From assembly GCA_947483075.1 (NCBI GenBank), contig CANKLE010000007.1, forward strand, positions 1 through 64,000: 64,000 bases of DNA. The letters are read 5' to 3'. The notes under the pieces were generated by a model. That model had not been told where the DNA came from and did not search any database. It worked only from the letters and a program-made list of their open reading frames with translations. Positions 53,274-61,554 of this stretch are shown here, in pieces. Within the stretch, counting starts at the first letter, position 1, and each line of letters starts with the position of its first letter. This stretch comes from Flavobacteriaceae bacterium (GTDB lineage: Bacteria > Bacteroidota > Bacteroidia > Flavobacteriales > Flavobacteriaceae). The translations under genes and the position numbers were made by a program.

Positions 53274-54617
53274 TTATACCACCCCTTGGCCCAACATGGC
53301 ATCGGCTACTTTTACAAAGCCAGCAATGTTCGCGCCTTTTACGTAATCGACGTGGTTGTTTGCATCCGATCCGTATTGCACACAAGATGCATGAATATTA
53401 AGCATGATGTTTTTCAATCGCTCATCTACTTCTTCGCTGGTCCAGCTTAATCGCAAAGAGTTTTGAGACATCTCCAATCCTGAGGTAGCAACACCTCCTG
53501 CATTGGATGCTTTTCCTGGAGCAAACAAAATTTTAGCGTGTTGAAATACTTCAACAGCCTCTGGAGTAGTTGGCATGTTCGCGCCTTCAGACACACAGAT
53601 ACAACCATTGGCTACCAATAGTTTGGCTTCCTCTGCATTGAGTTCGTTTTGCGTAGCACAAGGCAAGGCAATGTCGCATTTCACTTCCCAAGGACGTTTA
53701 CCTGCCACATATTTGGCCGTCGGGTATTTGGTTAAGTAGTCGCTGATACGGCCATAGTTTACGTTTTTGATCTCCATAACGAAGGCCAATTTATCGGCAT
53801 CAATCCCATCGGCATCATAAATGTATCCTGCAGAATCTGATAGTGTTACTACTTTTCCACCCAACTGGGTTGCTTTTTCGGCGGCATATTGCGCCACGTT
53901 TCCAGATCCAGAAATTACTACTGTTTTTCCGGCAAAGCTATTTCCTTTGGTGCCCAACATACTTTGTGCAAAATACACATTTCCGTATCCGGTAGCCTCT
54001 GGACGAATCAAAGACCCGCCAAACGAAATTCCTTTTCCGGTTAAAACGCCGGTAAATTCGTTGCGTAATTTTTTGTATTGGCCAAACATGTAGCCTACTT
54101 CACGTCCGCCTACACCAATATCTCCAGCAGGAACGTCGGTGTCGGCGCCAATGTGTTTCGATAATTCGGTCATAAAGGCTTGACAAAAACGCATGATTTC
54201 GATGTCTGATTTTCCTTTCGGGTCAAAATCAGCGCCTCCTTTTCCTCCGCCCATTGGCAAAGTGGTCAAACTGTTTTTGAAGGTTTGCTCGAAAGCTAAG
54301 AATTTCAAGATGCTTAAATTTACCGAAGGGTGAAAACGAAGCCCTCCTTTGTAAGGTCCAATTGCAGAGTTCATCTGAATGCGGTAGCCACGGTTTACGT
54401 GAGTGGTTCCTGCATCGTCTATCCAAGTAACGCGAAACATGATGACGCGCTCGGCTTCGACCATGCGTTCCAACAACATTTTGTTTTGGTATTTTTTATT
54501 TTGTTCTATAAAGGGAATTACCGTCTCGGCAACTTCTTTTACTGCCTGTAAGAATTCAGGCTCATTGGGATTTCTTTTGGCAACAGCTTCAATAAAAGCA
54601 TTAATACTTTGTGACAT
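53274..54617 (-). CDS. gdhA: NADP-specific glutamate dehydrogenase
   Basis: The 447-residue enzyme interconverts 2-oxoglutarate plus ammonia and glutamate; the length is that of the hexameric NADP-type. Substrate and catalytic residues are in PMGGGKGGADFDPKGKSD (two Lys and Asp) and the nucleotide fold in VVISGSGNVAQYAAEKATQLGG. It is monocistronic, with a -7 box 48 bp upstream of the ATG and a strong palindrome GAAAACGTTTTC between the box and the start, which may be a repressor site. Confidence 0.95.
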   Translation of the reverse strand: MSQSINAFIEAVAKRNPNEPEFLQAVKEVAETVIPFIEQNKKYQNKMLLERMVEAERVIMFRVTWIDDAGTTHVNRGYRIQMNSAIGPYKGGLRFHPSVNLSILKFLAFEQTFKNSLTTLPMGGGKGGADFDPKGKSDIEIMRFCQAFMTELSKHIGADTDVPAGDIGVGGREVGYMFGQYKKLRNEFTGVLTGKGISFGGSLIRPEATGYGNVYFAQSMLGTKGNSFAGKTVVISGSGNVAQYAAEKATQLGGKVVTLSDSAGYIYDADGIDADKLAFVMEIKNVNYGRISDYLTKYPTAKYVAGKRPWEVKCDIALPCATQNELNAEEAKLLVANGCICVSEGANMPTTPEAVEVFQHAKILFAPGKASNAGGVATSGLEMSQNSLRLSWTSEEVDERLKNIMLNIHASCVQYGSDANNHVDYVKGANIAGFVKVADAMLGQGVV

Positions 54618-54640
54618 AATTGTAAAATTATTGACGTTAA

Positions 54641-54652
54641 GAAAACGTTTTC
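54641..54652. promoter_or_regulatory. 12-bp palindrome in the gdhA leader
   Basis: GAAAACGTTTTC is a perfect palindrome lying 24 bp upstream of the gdhA ATG and 12 bp downstream of its -7 box, so it overlaps the start of the transcript. Its AAAACGTTTT core resembles LacI/CcpA-type operators, but the regulator is unknown. Confidence 0.45.
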
Positions 54653-54664
54653 GTTAATTGGCCA

Positions 54665-54672
54665 CAAATATA
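54665..54672 (-). promoter_or_regulatory. -7 box TATATTTG upstream of gdhA
   Basis: Matches TAnnTTTG on the minus strand; -33 not seen. Confidence 0.5.
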
Positions 54673-54850
54673 CATTAATATGAAAAAACCCGCGCTGATT
54701 TTTTGCATAATTCTACCTAATGAATAGAAAAAACCCATAATCAACCGTGCTTTTTAATCCGAAAAAACCCAATAAAAAAGTCTAATTTATTGAGCTAAAA
54801 TTAAGTAGGCCTTTTTTTAGAATTTTTTTTAGAAGTGTATGATGTTTTTA

Positions 54851-54858
54851 TATATTTG
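54851..54858 (+). promoter_or_regulatory. -7 box TATATTTG upstream of the THC0290_0291-like gene
   Basis: Matches TAnnTTTG, 21 bp upstream of the ATG at 54880. It lies within a longer open frame that would start at 54835, which argues against that start. Confidence 0.5.
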
Positions 54859-54879
54859 TCGGGAATTGAAAAATACGCT

Positions 54880-55674
54880 ATGCAATTATCAAAACAAACG
54901 CTTCTTCCTCTTCTTCTTCTGATAGGATTGTCAAATTCTGCTTTTGCACAATTTGGATTTTCTCACGAAGTTGGGGCAATAGCGGGTCCGGTAGCGTTTC
55001 AATCTGATTATGGCGAAAGACACGATTTTTCGACCAATATGGGAAATACAGGCTACGGAATTGGGATCATTCATTATTTGAATTTCTCCTACAAGGCAGA
55101 TTGTAGTTGTTATACTCCCGAAACCTATTTTAATGACCACTTTAAATTGAGAAGTGAGCTGTCATTTAATAAAACATACTTGAAACACTTTGGAGAGTGG
55201 GTTGATCCTTCTCGAACAAGCACCTTCAACGACCAATTGCGTGCCATGCGAGGCAGTACTCAGGTAACCAATTTAGGGATGCAATTGGAATATTTTCCCT
55301 TAAGTATTCGTGAATTTTCTTCTACAATTGGCGGTTGGGCTCCGTTCATCAGTTTGGGTGGTCAATTTAGTTTTTACGACCCGGCTGCTTGGTCTACCAT
55401 TGGCAATGGCCAGATGAATACCCCGGCAACAACACCTATAAAATATTTTAATGCTACTCAAAACGAAAGTGGATCAGTTTGGTCTGTAGTGGGTAGCGTC
55501 GGAACGCGATACAAATTGGACCGTATGTCTGATTTGATGGTTGATTTTAGAATGCAATATTTCTTTTCAAACTGGGTTGATGGATTAAATCCAAACCCAA
55601 GTTTATATCCGGAGAACAAAGCCAACGATTGGTTGGTTTGGTTGAATGTAGGCTACATTTACTATTTAGAATAG
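54880..55674 (+). CDS. THC0290_0291 family outer-membrane protein
   Basis: This 264-residue exported protein has a signal peptide (to about residue 24, ending AFAQ) and alternating beta strands ending in aromatic residues (final GYIYYLE), consistent with an outer-membrane beta-barrel. Its sequence resembles the THC0290_0291 family of Flavobacteriaceae, which has no known function. The ATG at 54880 starts the signal peptide directly; an upstream start at 54835 would run through the -7 box. The gene is convergent with cystathionine gamma-synthase across a bidirectional terminator. Confidence 0.75.
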   Translation: MQLSKQTLLPLLLLIGLSNSAFAQFGFSHEVGAIAGPVAFQSDYGERHDFSTNMGNTGYGIGIIHYLNFSYKADCSCYTPETYFNDHFKLRSELSFNKTYLKHFGEWVDPSRTSTFNDQLRAMRGSTQVTNLGMQLEYFPLSIREFSSTIGGWAPFISLGGQFSFYDPAAWSTIGNGQMNTPATTPIKYFNATQNESGSVWSVVGSVGTRYKLDRMSDLMVDFRMQYFFSNWVDGLNPNPSLYPENKANDWLVWLNVGYIYYLE

Positions 55675-55693
55675 AAAGAAATTTCTTCCTAAG

Positions 55694-55726
55694 AAAAAGC
55701 CCGTTAGCATTTCTAACGGGCTTTTT
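55694..55726. terminator. Bidirectional terminator between two convergent genes
   Basis: A perfect 10-bp stem (AGCCCGTTAG/CTAACGGGCT, loop of 5) is flanked by A and T runs, so it can serve both the THC0290_0291-like gene and the cystathionine gamma-synthase gene. Confidence 0.9.
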
Positions 55727-55732
55727 TATTTT

Positions 55733-56875
55733 TTATGCTAAGGCCTGAGTCAAATCAGCCAGTAAATCGTCTAGGTCTTCTACCCCCACACTCAGCCGAA
55801 CTAAATCGTCTGAGATGCCGCCTTGTTTGCGCACGTCTTCTGGAATAGAAGCATGAGTCATTAGCGCCGGATGATTGGCCAACGATTCTACACCGCCTAA
55901 GGATTCGGCCAATGTAAATACCTGCAGTTTTTCTAGGAACGAAATCGCATCGGCTTTGCTGCCTGAGGCGAAAGTAAAAGAAACCATGCCACCAAACCCA
56001 CTCATTTGTTTTTGTGCTAAAGCGTGTTGCGGATGACTTGCCAAGCCGGGGTAATATACCGTCTTAATCTTGGAATGCTGGGTTAAAAATTCGGCTACTT
56101 TTTCGCCGTTTTCACAATGGCGTTGCACCCGTAAATGCAATGTTTTGATGCCACGCAAGACCAAGAAACTGTCCATTGGGCCCAAGGTGGCTCCAGTGGC
56201 AAATTGTTGAAAATGCAATTGTTCTCCCAATTCGGCGGTTTTGGTAATGAGCGCTCCTGCAATTACGTCAGAATGTCCCCCCAAATATTTGGTTGCCGAA
56301 TGCATGACCAAATCGGCGCCTAAATCTAAAGGTCTTTGCAAATAAGGGGTGGCAAAAGTATTGTCTACTGCAAAAAGTAAATTGTGTTTTTTGGTAATCG
56401 TTGCAATGGCGGCTATGTCGGCCAACTTCATCAACGGATTGGTTGGAGTTTCTACCCAGACCATTTTGGTGTTTTCGTTGATCAATGCCTGGAAAGCATC
56501 CAAGTCATTCATGTCGACAAAATGAAACACCAAGCCCGAATTTTTGTAAATCCGCGTAAACAAGCGGTAGGTTCCGCCATATAAATCGTCCATGGCAATG
56601 ATTTCATCGCCCGCTTTAAACGAACGCAATACGCAATCGGTAGCGGCCAAGCCGGAAGAAAAAGCCAACCCTCGTGCGCCGTTTTCTAAACTGGCCAAGG
56701 CATTTTCTAGTGCCGTACGAGTAGGATTGGATGCCCGGCTGTACTCATAGTCGCTTACGGGTTTTCCCGGACTGGTTTGCACATAGGTTGAGGTTTGGTA
56801 TACCGGAGGCATAACAGCTCCCGTAGACGGATCGTGGTGTTGACCCCCGTGAATGGTTTTGGTATTAAATTTCAT
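55733..56875 (-). CDS. Cystathionine gamma-synthase-like PLP enzyme
   Basis: The 380-residue fold-type I PLP enzyme belongs to the Cys/Met metabolism family. The PLP Lys is in VMHSATKYLGGHSD; the DYEYSRASNPTRTALE start, DDLYGGTYRLF and NPLMKLADIAAIA are typical. It makes cystathionine from an activated homoserine and cysteine, or acts as cystathionine lyase; the family is hard to split by eye, so the reaction is tentative. A -7 box TAACTTTG lies 18 bp upstream of the ATG. Confidence 0.85.
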   Translation of the reverse strand: MKFNTKTIHGGQHHDPSTGAVMPPVYQTSTYVQTSPGKPVSDYEYSRASNPTRTALENALASLENGARGLAFSSGLAATDCVLRSFKAGDEIIAMDDLYGGTYRLFTRIYKNSGLVFHFVDMNDLDAFQALINENTKMVWVETPTNPLMKLADIAAIATITKKHNLLFAVDNTFATPYLQRPLDLGADLVMHSATKYLGGHSDVIAGALITKTAELGEQLHFQQFATGATLGPMDSFLVLRGIKTLHLRVQRHCENGEKVAEFLTQHSKIKTVYYPGLASHPQHALAQKQMSGFGGMVSFTFASGSKADAISFLEKLQVFTLAESLGGVESLANHPALMTHASIPEDVRKQGGISDDLVRLSVGVEDLDDLLADLTQALA

Positions 56876-56892
56876 CTGCCTTATTTTTTTGC

Positions 56893-56900
56893 CAAAGTTA
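56893..56900 (-). promoter_or_regulatory. -7 box TAACTTTG upstream of the cystathionine gamma-synthase gene
   Basis: Matches TAnnTTTG on the minus strand; -33 not seen. Confidence 0.4.
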
Positions 56901-56981
56901 TTGTTTAATTGTGTATTGAAAAACTACCTTTACCATATAATTGCTGCTCGGCATTTAATTTTTTTTTAATTTGATTGCATC

Positions 56982-57755
56982 ATGAAAACTACCTCGAAAT
57001 TTGGTTTGTTGATCCCCGTAGCCTTGCTCCTTATTTTATTCGCCTCCGGCTGTACAAAAGAATGGAAAAGCACCTCGGTCACCTATTACAAAGCAACTTC
57101 TGTAGACACCTCGTCTTTCTACAACGAAGCCAAAATTAAATTAGAAATCGCCACCCTGGATGCGTCTGAACTCTTAGCAAAACTCATCAATAAACGCGTT
57201 TTTAATTCGGTTTGCAATAGTGTGTATACCGGAGAAAAAATAACCGAAGTAAAAAATTACGACGATTTGGTCAATTCGTTTGTGGCCAATTATACGCAAA
57301 TCAAAACCGAACTCAAACAAGACAGTCTGCCTTCTTGGGAAGCCCAAGCTTCGGCTAAGATCAATTACCAATCGAAAAAATCGCTCAACATTACCGTTGA
57401 TTATTATTTGTTTACCGGAGGAGCTCACGGCTATGGCGCCACAGAATCCTTATTGTTTAATCCAGAAAATGGCCGCACCTACAAGCTCAACGAAGTTTTC
57501 TCTAATACGGCCAAACTCACCCAATTGGTCGAAGCCAAATTTAGAGCGCAACTCAAAGTGCCCGCCAAATCGTCGCTTACTGATGCGGGCTATTTTTTTA
57601 CCGACGACCGATTTATTTTGCCTAAAAATTTCATCCTAAGCGATAAAGGAATTCAATTTCATTACAACACCTATGAAGTAGCTTGTTATGCACAAGGTCC
57701 AATCGATATTCTAATTTCTTATCGAGATTTGGGAGAACTATACCTGCTTCAATAA
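56982..57755 (+). CDS. DUF3298/DUF4163 domain lipoprotein
   Basis: The 257-residue lipoprotein has a lipobox FASGC with Cys24 as the lipidation site, then a DUF4163-like region (about 45-150) and a DUF3298 segment (about 150-257) with the signature YYLFTGGAHGYGA and FNPENGRTYKLNEVF. The family includes the extracytoplasmic part of RsiV-type anti-sigma factors, which binds lysozyme; no transmembrane anti-sigma domain is present here, so regulation is not implied. It is the first of three closely spaced genes (5-bp gap to the next). Confidence 0.85.
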   Translation: MKTTSKFGLLIPVALLLILFASGCTKEWKSTSVTYYKATSVDTSSFYNEAKIKLEIATLDASELLAKLINKRVFNSVCNSVYTGEKITEVKNYDDLVNSFVANYTQIKTELKQDSLPSWEAQASAKINYQSKKSLNITVDYYLFTGGAHGYGATESLLFNPENGRTYKLNEVFSNTAKLTQLVEAKFRAQLKVPAKSSLTDAGYFFTDDRFILPKNFILSDKGIQFHYNTYEVACYAQGPIDILISYRDLGELYLLQ

Positions 57756-57760
57756 ACCGT

Positions 57761-58120
57761 ATGAAAGACACTGTTTTCTATCTGCCTTCCTGTGACACTT
57801 GCCGAAAAATCATCAAATCGATTTCGCCCAAGGCCAAATTGAGCTATCACGATATTAAGCAAGATCCGATAACTGATGATCAATTGCAGGAATTGCAAAA
57901 ATTAGCAGGAAGCTACGAAGCGCTATTTAGTCGTAAAGCGCAATTATACAAAGCCTACAACCTTAAAAATCAAACGCTCACCGAAGCAGATTACAAAACG
58001 TATTTGCTCGAGCATTATACGTTTTTGGCTCGGCCCGTTTTTGTGATTCAAGATCATATTTATATTGGCAACAAACCAGAAATTGTTGCCAAGGCCTTAG
58101 CTTCACTCGTTCATGATTAA
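57761..58120 (+). CDS. Arsenate reductase (ArsC/Spx-like) family protein
   Basis: The 119-residue thioredoxin-fold protein carries C11-x2-C14 (SCDTCRKI) and the conserved FLARPVFV loop with Arg-Pro. The CxxC pair resembles Spx-like ArsC family members as much as arsenate reductase itself; an arsenate role is not supported by any ars neighbour. The ATG at 57761 is chosen over a much longer frame that overlaps the lipoprotein. Its end overlaps the EamA gene start by 8 bp, so they are translationally coupled. Confidence 0.85.
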   Translation: MKDTVFYLPSCDTCRKIIKSISPKAKLSYHDIKQDPITDDQLQELQKLAGSYEALFSRKAQLYKAYNLKNQTLTEADYKTYLLEHYTFLARPVFVIQDHIYIGNKPEIVAKALASLVHD

Positions 58121-59009
58121 ACGCAATTACGCCTATATCGCCGCCATATTGGTTTCTATTATCTATGGAGTAACTTTTACTGTGGCCAAAGACGTCATGC
58201 CCCAATTTGTGAAGCCCTTTGGGTTTATTCTCTTGCGCGTAGTTGGAGCAACCCTTTTGTTTTGGATTTTTTCGTTCATGGGCCCCAAAGAAAAAATTGA
58301 ATTCCAAGACTTTCCGCGTATCTTCTTTGCGGCTTTTTTTGGTGTGGCGCTCAATATGCTCACCTTTTTTAAAGGCCTAAGTTACACTTCGCCCATAATG
58401 GGAGCGGTTTTAATGTGCACTACACCCATGATCGTGCTGGTTTTTTCGGCACTCTTGCTCAAAGAGCGCCTGGCTAATAAAAAAATTATAGGTTTGGTGT
58501 TGGGATTAATTGGCACCGCGGTGCTTATCCTGTATGGAAAATCGATACACAATGCGCCACAGGCCAGCTTGGGAAATTTACTGGTGTTTGTCAACGCGAT
58601 TTCTTACGGTTTTTACCTCATTATTGTGAAGAAACTAATGAGCAAATACAACGCCTTTACCTTCGTAAAATGGATCTACACCTTTGGGTTGCTCCTGGTG
58701 ATTCCGTTTGGATGGAATGAATTTGAAGCCATTTCCTGGCAGCTTATTCCGCTGGGTATTTACTACAAAATAGGATTTATTGTGGTGTTTTCTACTTTTT
58801 TAACCTATTTGCTCAACTTGGTGTCCATGCGGGAACTCAAACCCACGACCGTGGCGGTATTCATATATTTACAACCCTTGTTCGCTTCGGTATTTGCCAT
58901 TGGGCTTGGGAAAGACGAGATCTCGGCTGTTAAACTCACGGCAGCTTTGCTCATTTTTACAGGCGTGTATTTGGTTACGCAAAACAAAGACCGGCAGGCA
59001 AAGGCCTAA
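58113..59009 (+). CDS. EamA family (DMT superfamily) transporter
   Basis: The 298-residue inner-membrane protein has ten predicted transmembrane segments arranged as two EamA repeats. The substrate of such exporters is usually an amino acid or metabolite and cannot be read from sequence. The start overlaps the ArsC-like gene by 8 bp. Confidence 0.9.
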   Translation: MIKRNYAYIAAILVSIIYGVTFTVAKDVMPQFVKPFGFILLRVVGATLLFWIFSFMGPKEKIEFQDFPRIFFAAFFGVALNMLTFFKGLSYTSPIMGAVLMCTTPMIVLVFSALLLKERLANKKIIGLVLGLIGTAVLILYGKSIHNAPQASLGNLLVFVNAISYGFYLIIVKKLMSKYNAFTFVKWIYTFGLLLVIPFGWNEFEAISWQLIPLGIYYKIGFIVVFSTFLTYLLNLVSMRELKPTTVAVFIYLQPLFASVFAIGLGKDEISAVKLTAALLIFTGVYLVTQNKDRQAKA

Positions 59010-59027
59010 CGCCTTGTTGATTTTTCC

Positions 59028-59035
59028 TATATTTG
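59028..59035 (+). promoter_or_regulatory. -7 box TATATTTG upstream of yicC
   Basis: Matches TAnnTTTG, 19 bp upstream of the ATG; suggests yicC-gmk-nadD form their own unit. Confidence 0.5.
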
Positions 59036-59054
59036 AACACTTTTTACACTACTT

Positions 59055-59915
59055 ATGATACAATCCATGACCGGTTTTGGTAAGGCCAGCCTTCAGTTAG
59101 CTGCAAAAAAAATTACTGTCGAAGTGAAATCCCTCAACAGCAAGGGCCTCGATCTAAATGTGCGCATTCCCTCGGTGTATCGCGAAATGGAATTGGGCCT
59201 TCGCAATGATGTGGCTGCACGCTTGGAGCGCGGTAAAATAGATTTGTCTATTTATATCGAATTGACCGGCGAACAAACCTCTACCAAGATCAATGTGCCT
59301 ATTGTGCACGCCTATATGCAACAAATGAAGGCCGTTTTGCCGCAGGCCGATGAAACCGAATTGATGAAAATGGCCGTGCGCATGCCCGACGCACTCAAAA
59401 CCGAACGCGAAGAAATTGACGAAAACGATTGGGTAGAAATTCAGACGGTGATTCAACAAGCCTTAGCCAATATTGCCCAATTTCGAATAGACGAGGGCGC
59501 CTCGCTCGAGAAAGAATTTGAATTGCGCATTGGCAATATTCGCCGTTATATGCAGGAAGCCTTGGCCTTAGATCCTGAGCGTGTTCAAGCCATAAAAGAC
59601 CGCTTGCAAACGGCCATCTCGGAGTTACAGGTGCAGGTTGATGCCAATCGATTTGAGCAGGAATTAATTTATTACCTCGAAAAACTCGACATCACCGAAG
59701 AAAAAGTACGCCTCACCAACCACTTGGATTACTTTATAGAAACCCTGAAAGGGGCAGAAGCCAATGGCCGAAAACTGGGCTTTATTACCCAAGAAATGGG
59801 ACGCGAAATCAATACCATGGGATCCAAAGCCAATCACGCGACCATGCAAAAATTGGTGGTGCAAATGAAAGACGAATTGGAGAAAATTAAAGAGCAAGTG
59901 CTTAATGTTTTATAA
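59055..59915 (+). CDS. yicC: YicC/YloC family endoribonuclease
   Basis: The 286-residue cytoplasmic protein has the YicC signatures MIQSMTGFGKA at the N terminus, VEVKSLNSKGLDLNVRIP, and GRKLGFITQEMGREINTMGSKANHA at the C terminus. The family has been shown to be an RNase with roles in RNA turnover. It is followed by gmk across about 42 bp containing TAATTAGTGA words. Confidence 0.93.
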   Translation: MIQSMTGFGKASLQLAAKKITVEVKSLNSKGLDLNVRIPSVYREMELGLRNDVAARLERGKIDLSIYIELTGEQTSTKINVPIVHAYMQQMKAVLPQADETELMKMAVRMPDALKTEREEIDENDWVEIQTVIQQALANIAQFRIDEGASLEKEFELRIGNIRRYMQEALALDPERVQAIKDRLQTAISELQVQVDANRFEQELIYYLEKLDITEEKVRLTNHLDYFIETLKGAEANGRKLGFITQEMGREINTMGSKANHATMQKLVVQMKDELEKIKEQVLNVL

Positions 59916-59957
59916 GTAATTAGTGATGAGTAATTAGTGAATAGCTACCAGAAAGAA
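59916..59957. repeat. TAATTAGTGA word repeats between yicC and gmk
   Basis: TAATTAGTGA occurs twice (about 59917-59926 and 59931-59940) in direct orientation. Related words (GATTAGTGACTAG) occur around 47396-47408 in the moxR-DUF58 spacer. Confidence 0.5.
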
Positions 59958-60533
59958 ATGAAAAAAGGAAAACTAATCGTGTTCTCGGCTCCCTCTGGCT
60001 CCGGAAAAACCACTATCGTACGGCATTTGTTGGCGCAACCTGAATTAAATTTGGCCTTCTCGGTGTCGGCAGCAACGCGGGCAGCAAGAGGCGAAGAAGT
60101 AGATGGTAAAGATTATTATTTTATCTCGATCGAAGAATTCAAATCGCACATAAAAAGAGAAGATTTTGTAGAATGGGAAGAAGTATACCGCGATAATTTT
60201 TATGGCACCCTCAAAAGCGAAGTCGAACGCATTTGGGCCCTAGGCAAAAACGTAATTTTTGACATTGACGTAGCCGGTGGCTTGCGCATCAAGAAAAAAT
60301 TTCCGCAAGAAACCTTGGCTGTTTTTGTAAAACCTCCCAGCATAGATGAGCTTAAAATTCGTCTCAAAAAACGCTCTACCGAAAGCGACGATAAAATAAA
60401 CATGCGCATTGCCAAGGCTTCAATCGAATTGGCCACAGCGCCGCAATTTGATGTGATCATCAAAAATTATGACTTGGATGTCGCCAAAGCCGAAGCACGG
60501 GACTTGGTCTATCAGTTTATTAATCAGGCATAA
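59958..60533 (+). CDS. gmk: Guanylate kinase
   Basis: The 191-residue enzyme phosphorylates GMP to GDP. The P-loop is FSAPSGSGKTTIVRHL; GMP-binding residues are in SVSAATRAARGEEVDGKDYYF, and the YRDNFYGTLKSEVE and VIFDIDVAGGLRIKKK segments are typical. The ATG at 59958 (MKKGKLIVFS) is used rather than a GTG 21 bp upstream that falls in the word repeats. It is 17 bp upstream of nadD, probably co-transcribed with yicC and nadD. Confidence 0.95.
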   Translation: MKKGKLIVFSAPSGSGKTTIVRHLLAQPELNLAFSVSAATRAARGEEVDGKDYYFISIEEFKSHIKREDFVEWEEVYRDNFYGTLKSEVERIWALGKNVIFDIDVAGGLRIKKKFPQETLAVFVKPPSIDELKIRLKKRSTESDDKINMRIAKASIELATAPQFDVIIKNYDLDVAKAEARDLVYQFINQA

Positions 60534-60550
60534 ACAATCCAGCTAGCAGA

Positions 60551-61129
60551 ATGAAAATAGGACTCTATTTCGGCACTTTTAATCCGATTCACGTGGGACA
60601 CCTGATTATTGCCAATCACATGGTGGAGTATACCGATTTGGAACAAATTTGGCTGGTGGTTACCCCGCACAATCCACTCAAAAAGAAGGCCACTTTGCTC
60701 GACGATTACCAGCGCTTGCATTTGGTGAATTTGGCCATCGAAAATTACCCCAAACTCAAGGCCAGTGATTTTGAGTTCAAATTGCCACAACCCAATTATA
60801 CCGTACATACTTTAGCACTTCTTTCTGAAGCCTATCCGCAACATGAATTTTCCTTGCTTTTAGGCGAAGACAACCTGAAGACCTTTCACAAGTGGAAAAA
60901 TTACGAAGCGATTTTGGCGCATTACCGCTTGTATGTCTACCCACGCCTCTCGCCCGAACCGGCCAACGAAGAATTAGCCAATCACCCCAACGTGCATTTT
61001 GTAGACGCGCCCGTAGTCGAAATATCTTCGACCTTTATTCGCCAAGCGATTCACGACAAAAAAAATGCAGCCGCTTTATTGCCACATGCCGTTTGGGAAT
61101 ATGTGGAGTATAATAATTTGTACAAGTGA
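60551..61129 (+). CDS. nadD: Nicotinate-nucleotide adenylyltransferase
   Basis: The 192-residue enzyme adenylylates nicotinate mononucleotide in NAD synthesis. Nucleotidyltransferase motifs are GLYFGTFNPIHVGHLIIAN at the N terminus and VEISSTFIRQAI near the C terminus. The final HAVWEYVEYNNLY is usual for the family. The ATG is 17 bp after gmk. Confidence 0.94.
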   Translation: MKIGLYFGTFNPIHVGHLIIANHMVEYTDLEQIWLVVTPHNPLKKKATLLDDYQRLHLVNLAIENYPKLKASDFEFKLPQPNYTVHTLALLSEAYPQHEFSLLLGEDNLKTFHKWKNYEAILAHYRLYVYPRLSPEPANEELANHPNVHFVDAPVVEISSTFIRQAIHDKKNAAALLPHAVWEYVEYNNLYK

Positions 61130-61180
61130 AGTGTCAATTATTAGTTAAAAATTAATAATTAATAATTAATAATTGGTGGA

Positions 61181-61500
61181 GTATACTAAGAACGGCGGTT
61201 AAGCGGGAAGATGGGAGTTGGGAGCTGGAAGTTTTTAATGGTATACTAAGAGCGGCTGTTTGCTGATAGCTCTTTGCCACGAATGCACGAATTGTTTAAT
61301 GCCGAATCTTCGGGGCCAAATGTTCTCTTCAAGACGAAATCTTTAAATCATTCCATTTTTCAATCTTCAATGGAACTATGCTACTGTACACTTTGTTTTA
61401 ACACACCCCCAGCCCCTCTCAAGAGGGGAGTTCTTAGTATACTTCCATAACCGATAACTCACAACCGATAACCCAAAACCGACAACCGACAACCGACAAC
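61181..61500 (+). repeat. Dispersed modular intergenic repeat, copy D (best-preserved, with inverted ends)
   Basis: The 425-bp gap 61130-61554 contains a 202-bp unit 61241-61442 with perfect 10-bp inverted ends: GTATACTAAG (61241-61250) and CTTAGTATAC (61433-61442). Inside, in order: GGCTGTTTGCTGATAGCT (61253-61270), GCCACGAATGCACGAA (61276-61291), the palindrome CCGAATCTTCGG (61302-61313), AAGACGAAATCTTT (61331-61344), and ACACACCCCCAGCC..GAGGGGAG (61401-61430). An extra GTATACTAAG is at 61181-61190, and CCGACAAC words follow (61445-61504). No gene is present. Confidence 0.8.
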
Positions 61501-61554
61501 CGAAAATCAACCAAAAATCCTTACTTTCGCACATTGATTTTAGAAAACGGAATT

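Noticed and set aside
61181-61442. Insertion sequence
   Set aside because: Inverted ends are present but there is no transposase frame within or beside them, so it is listed as a repeat, not an IS.
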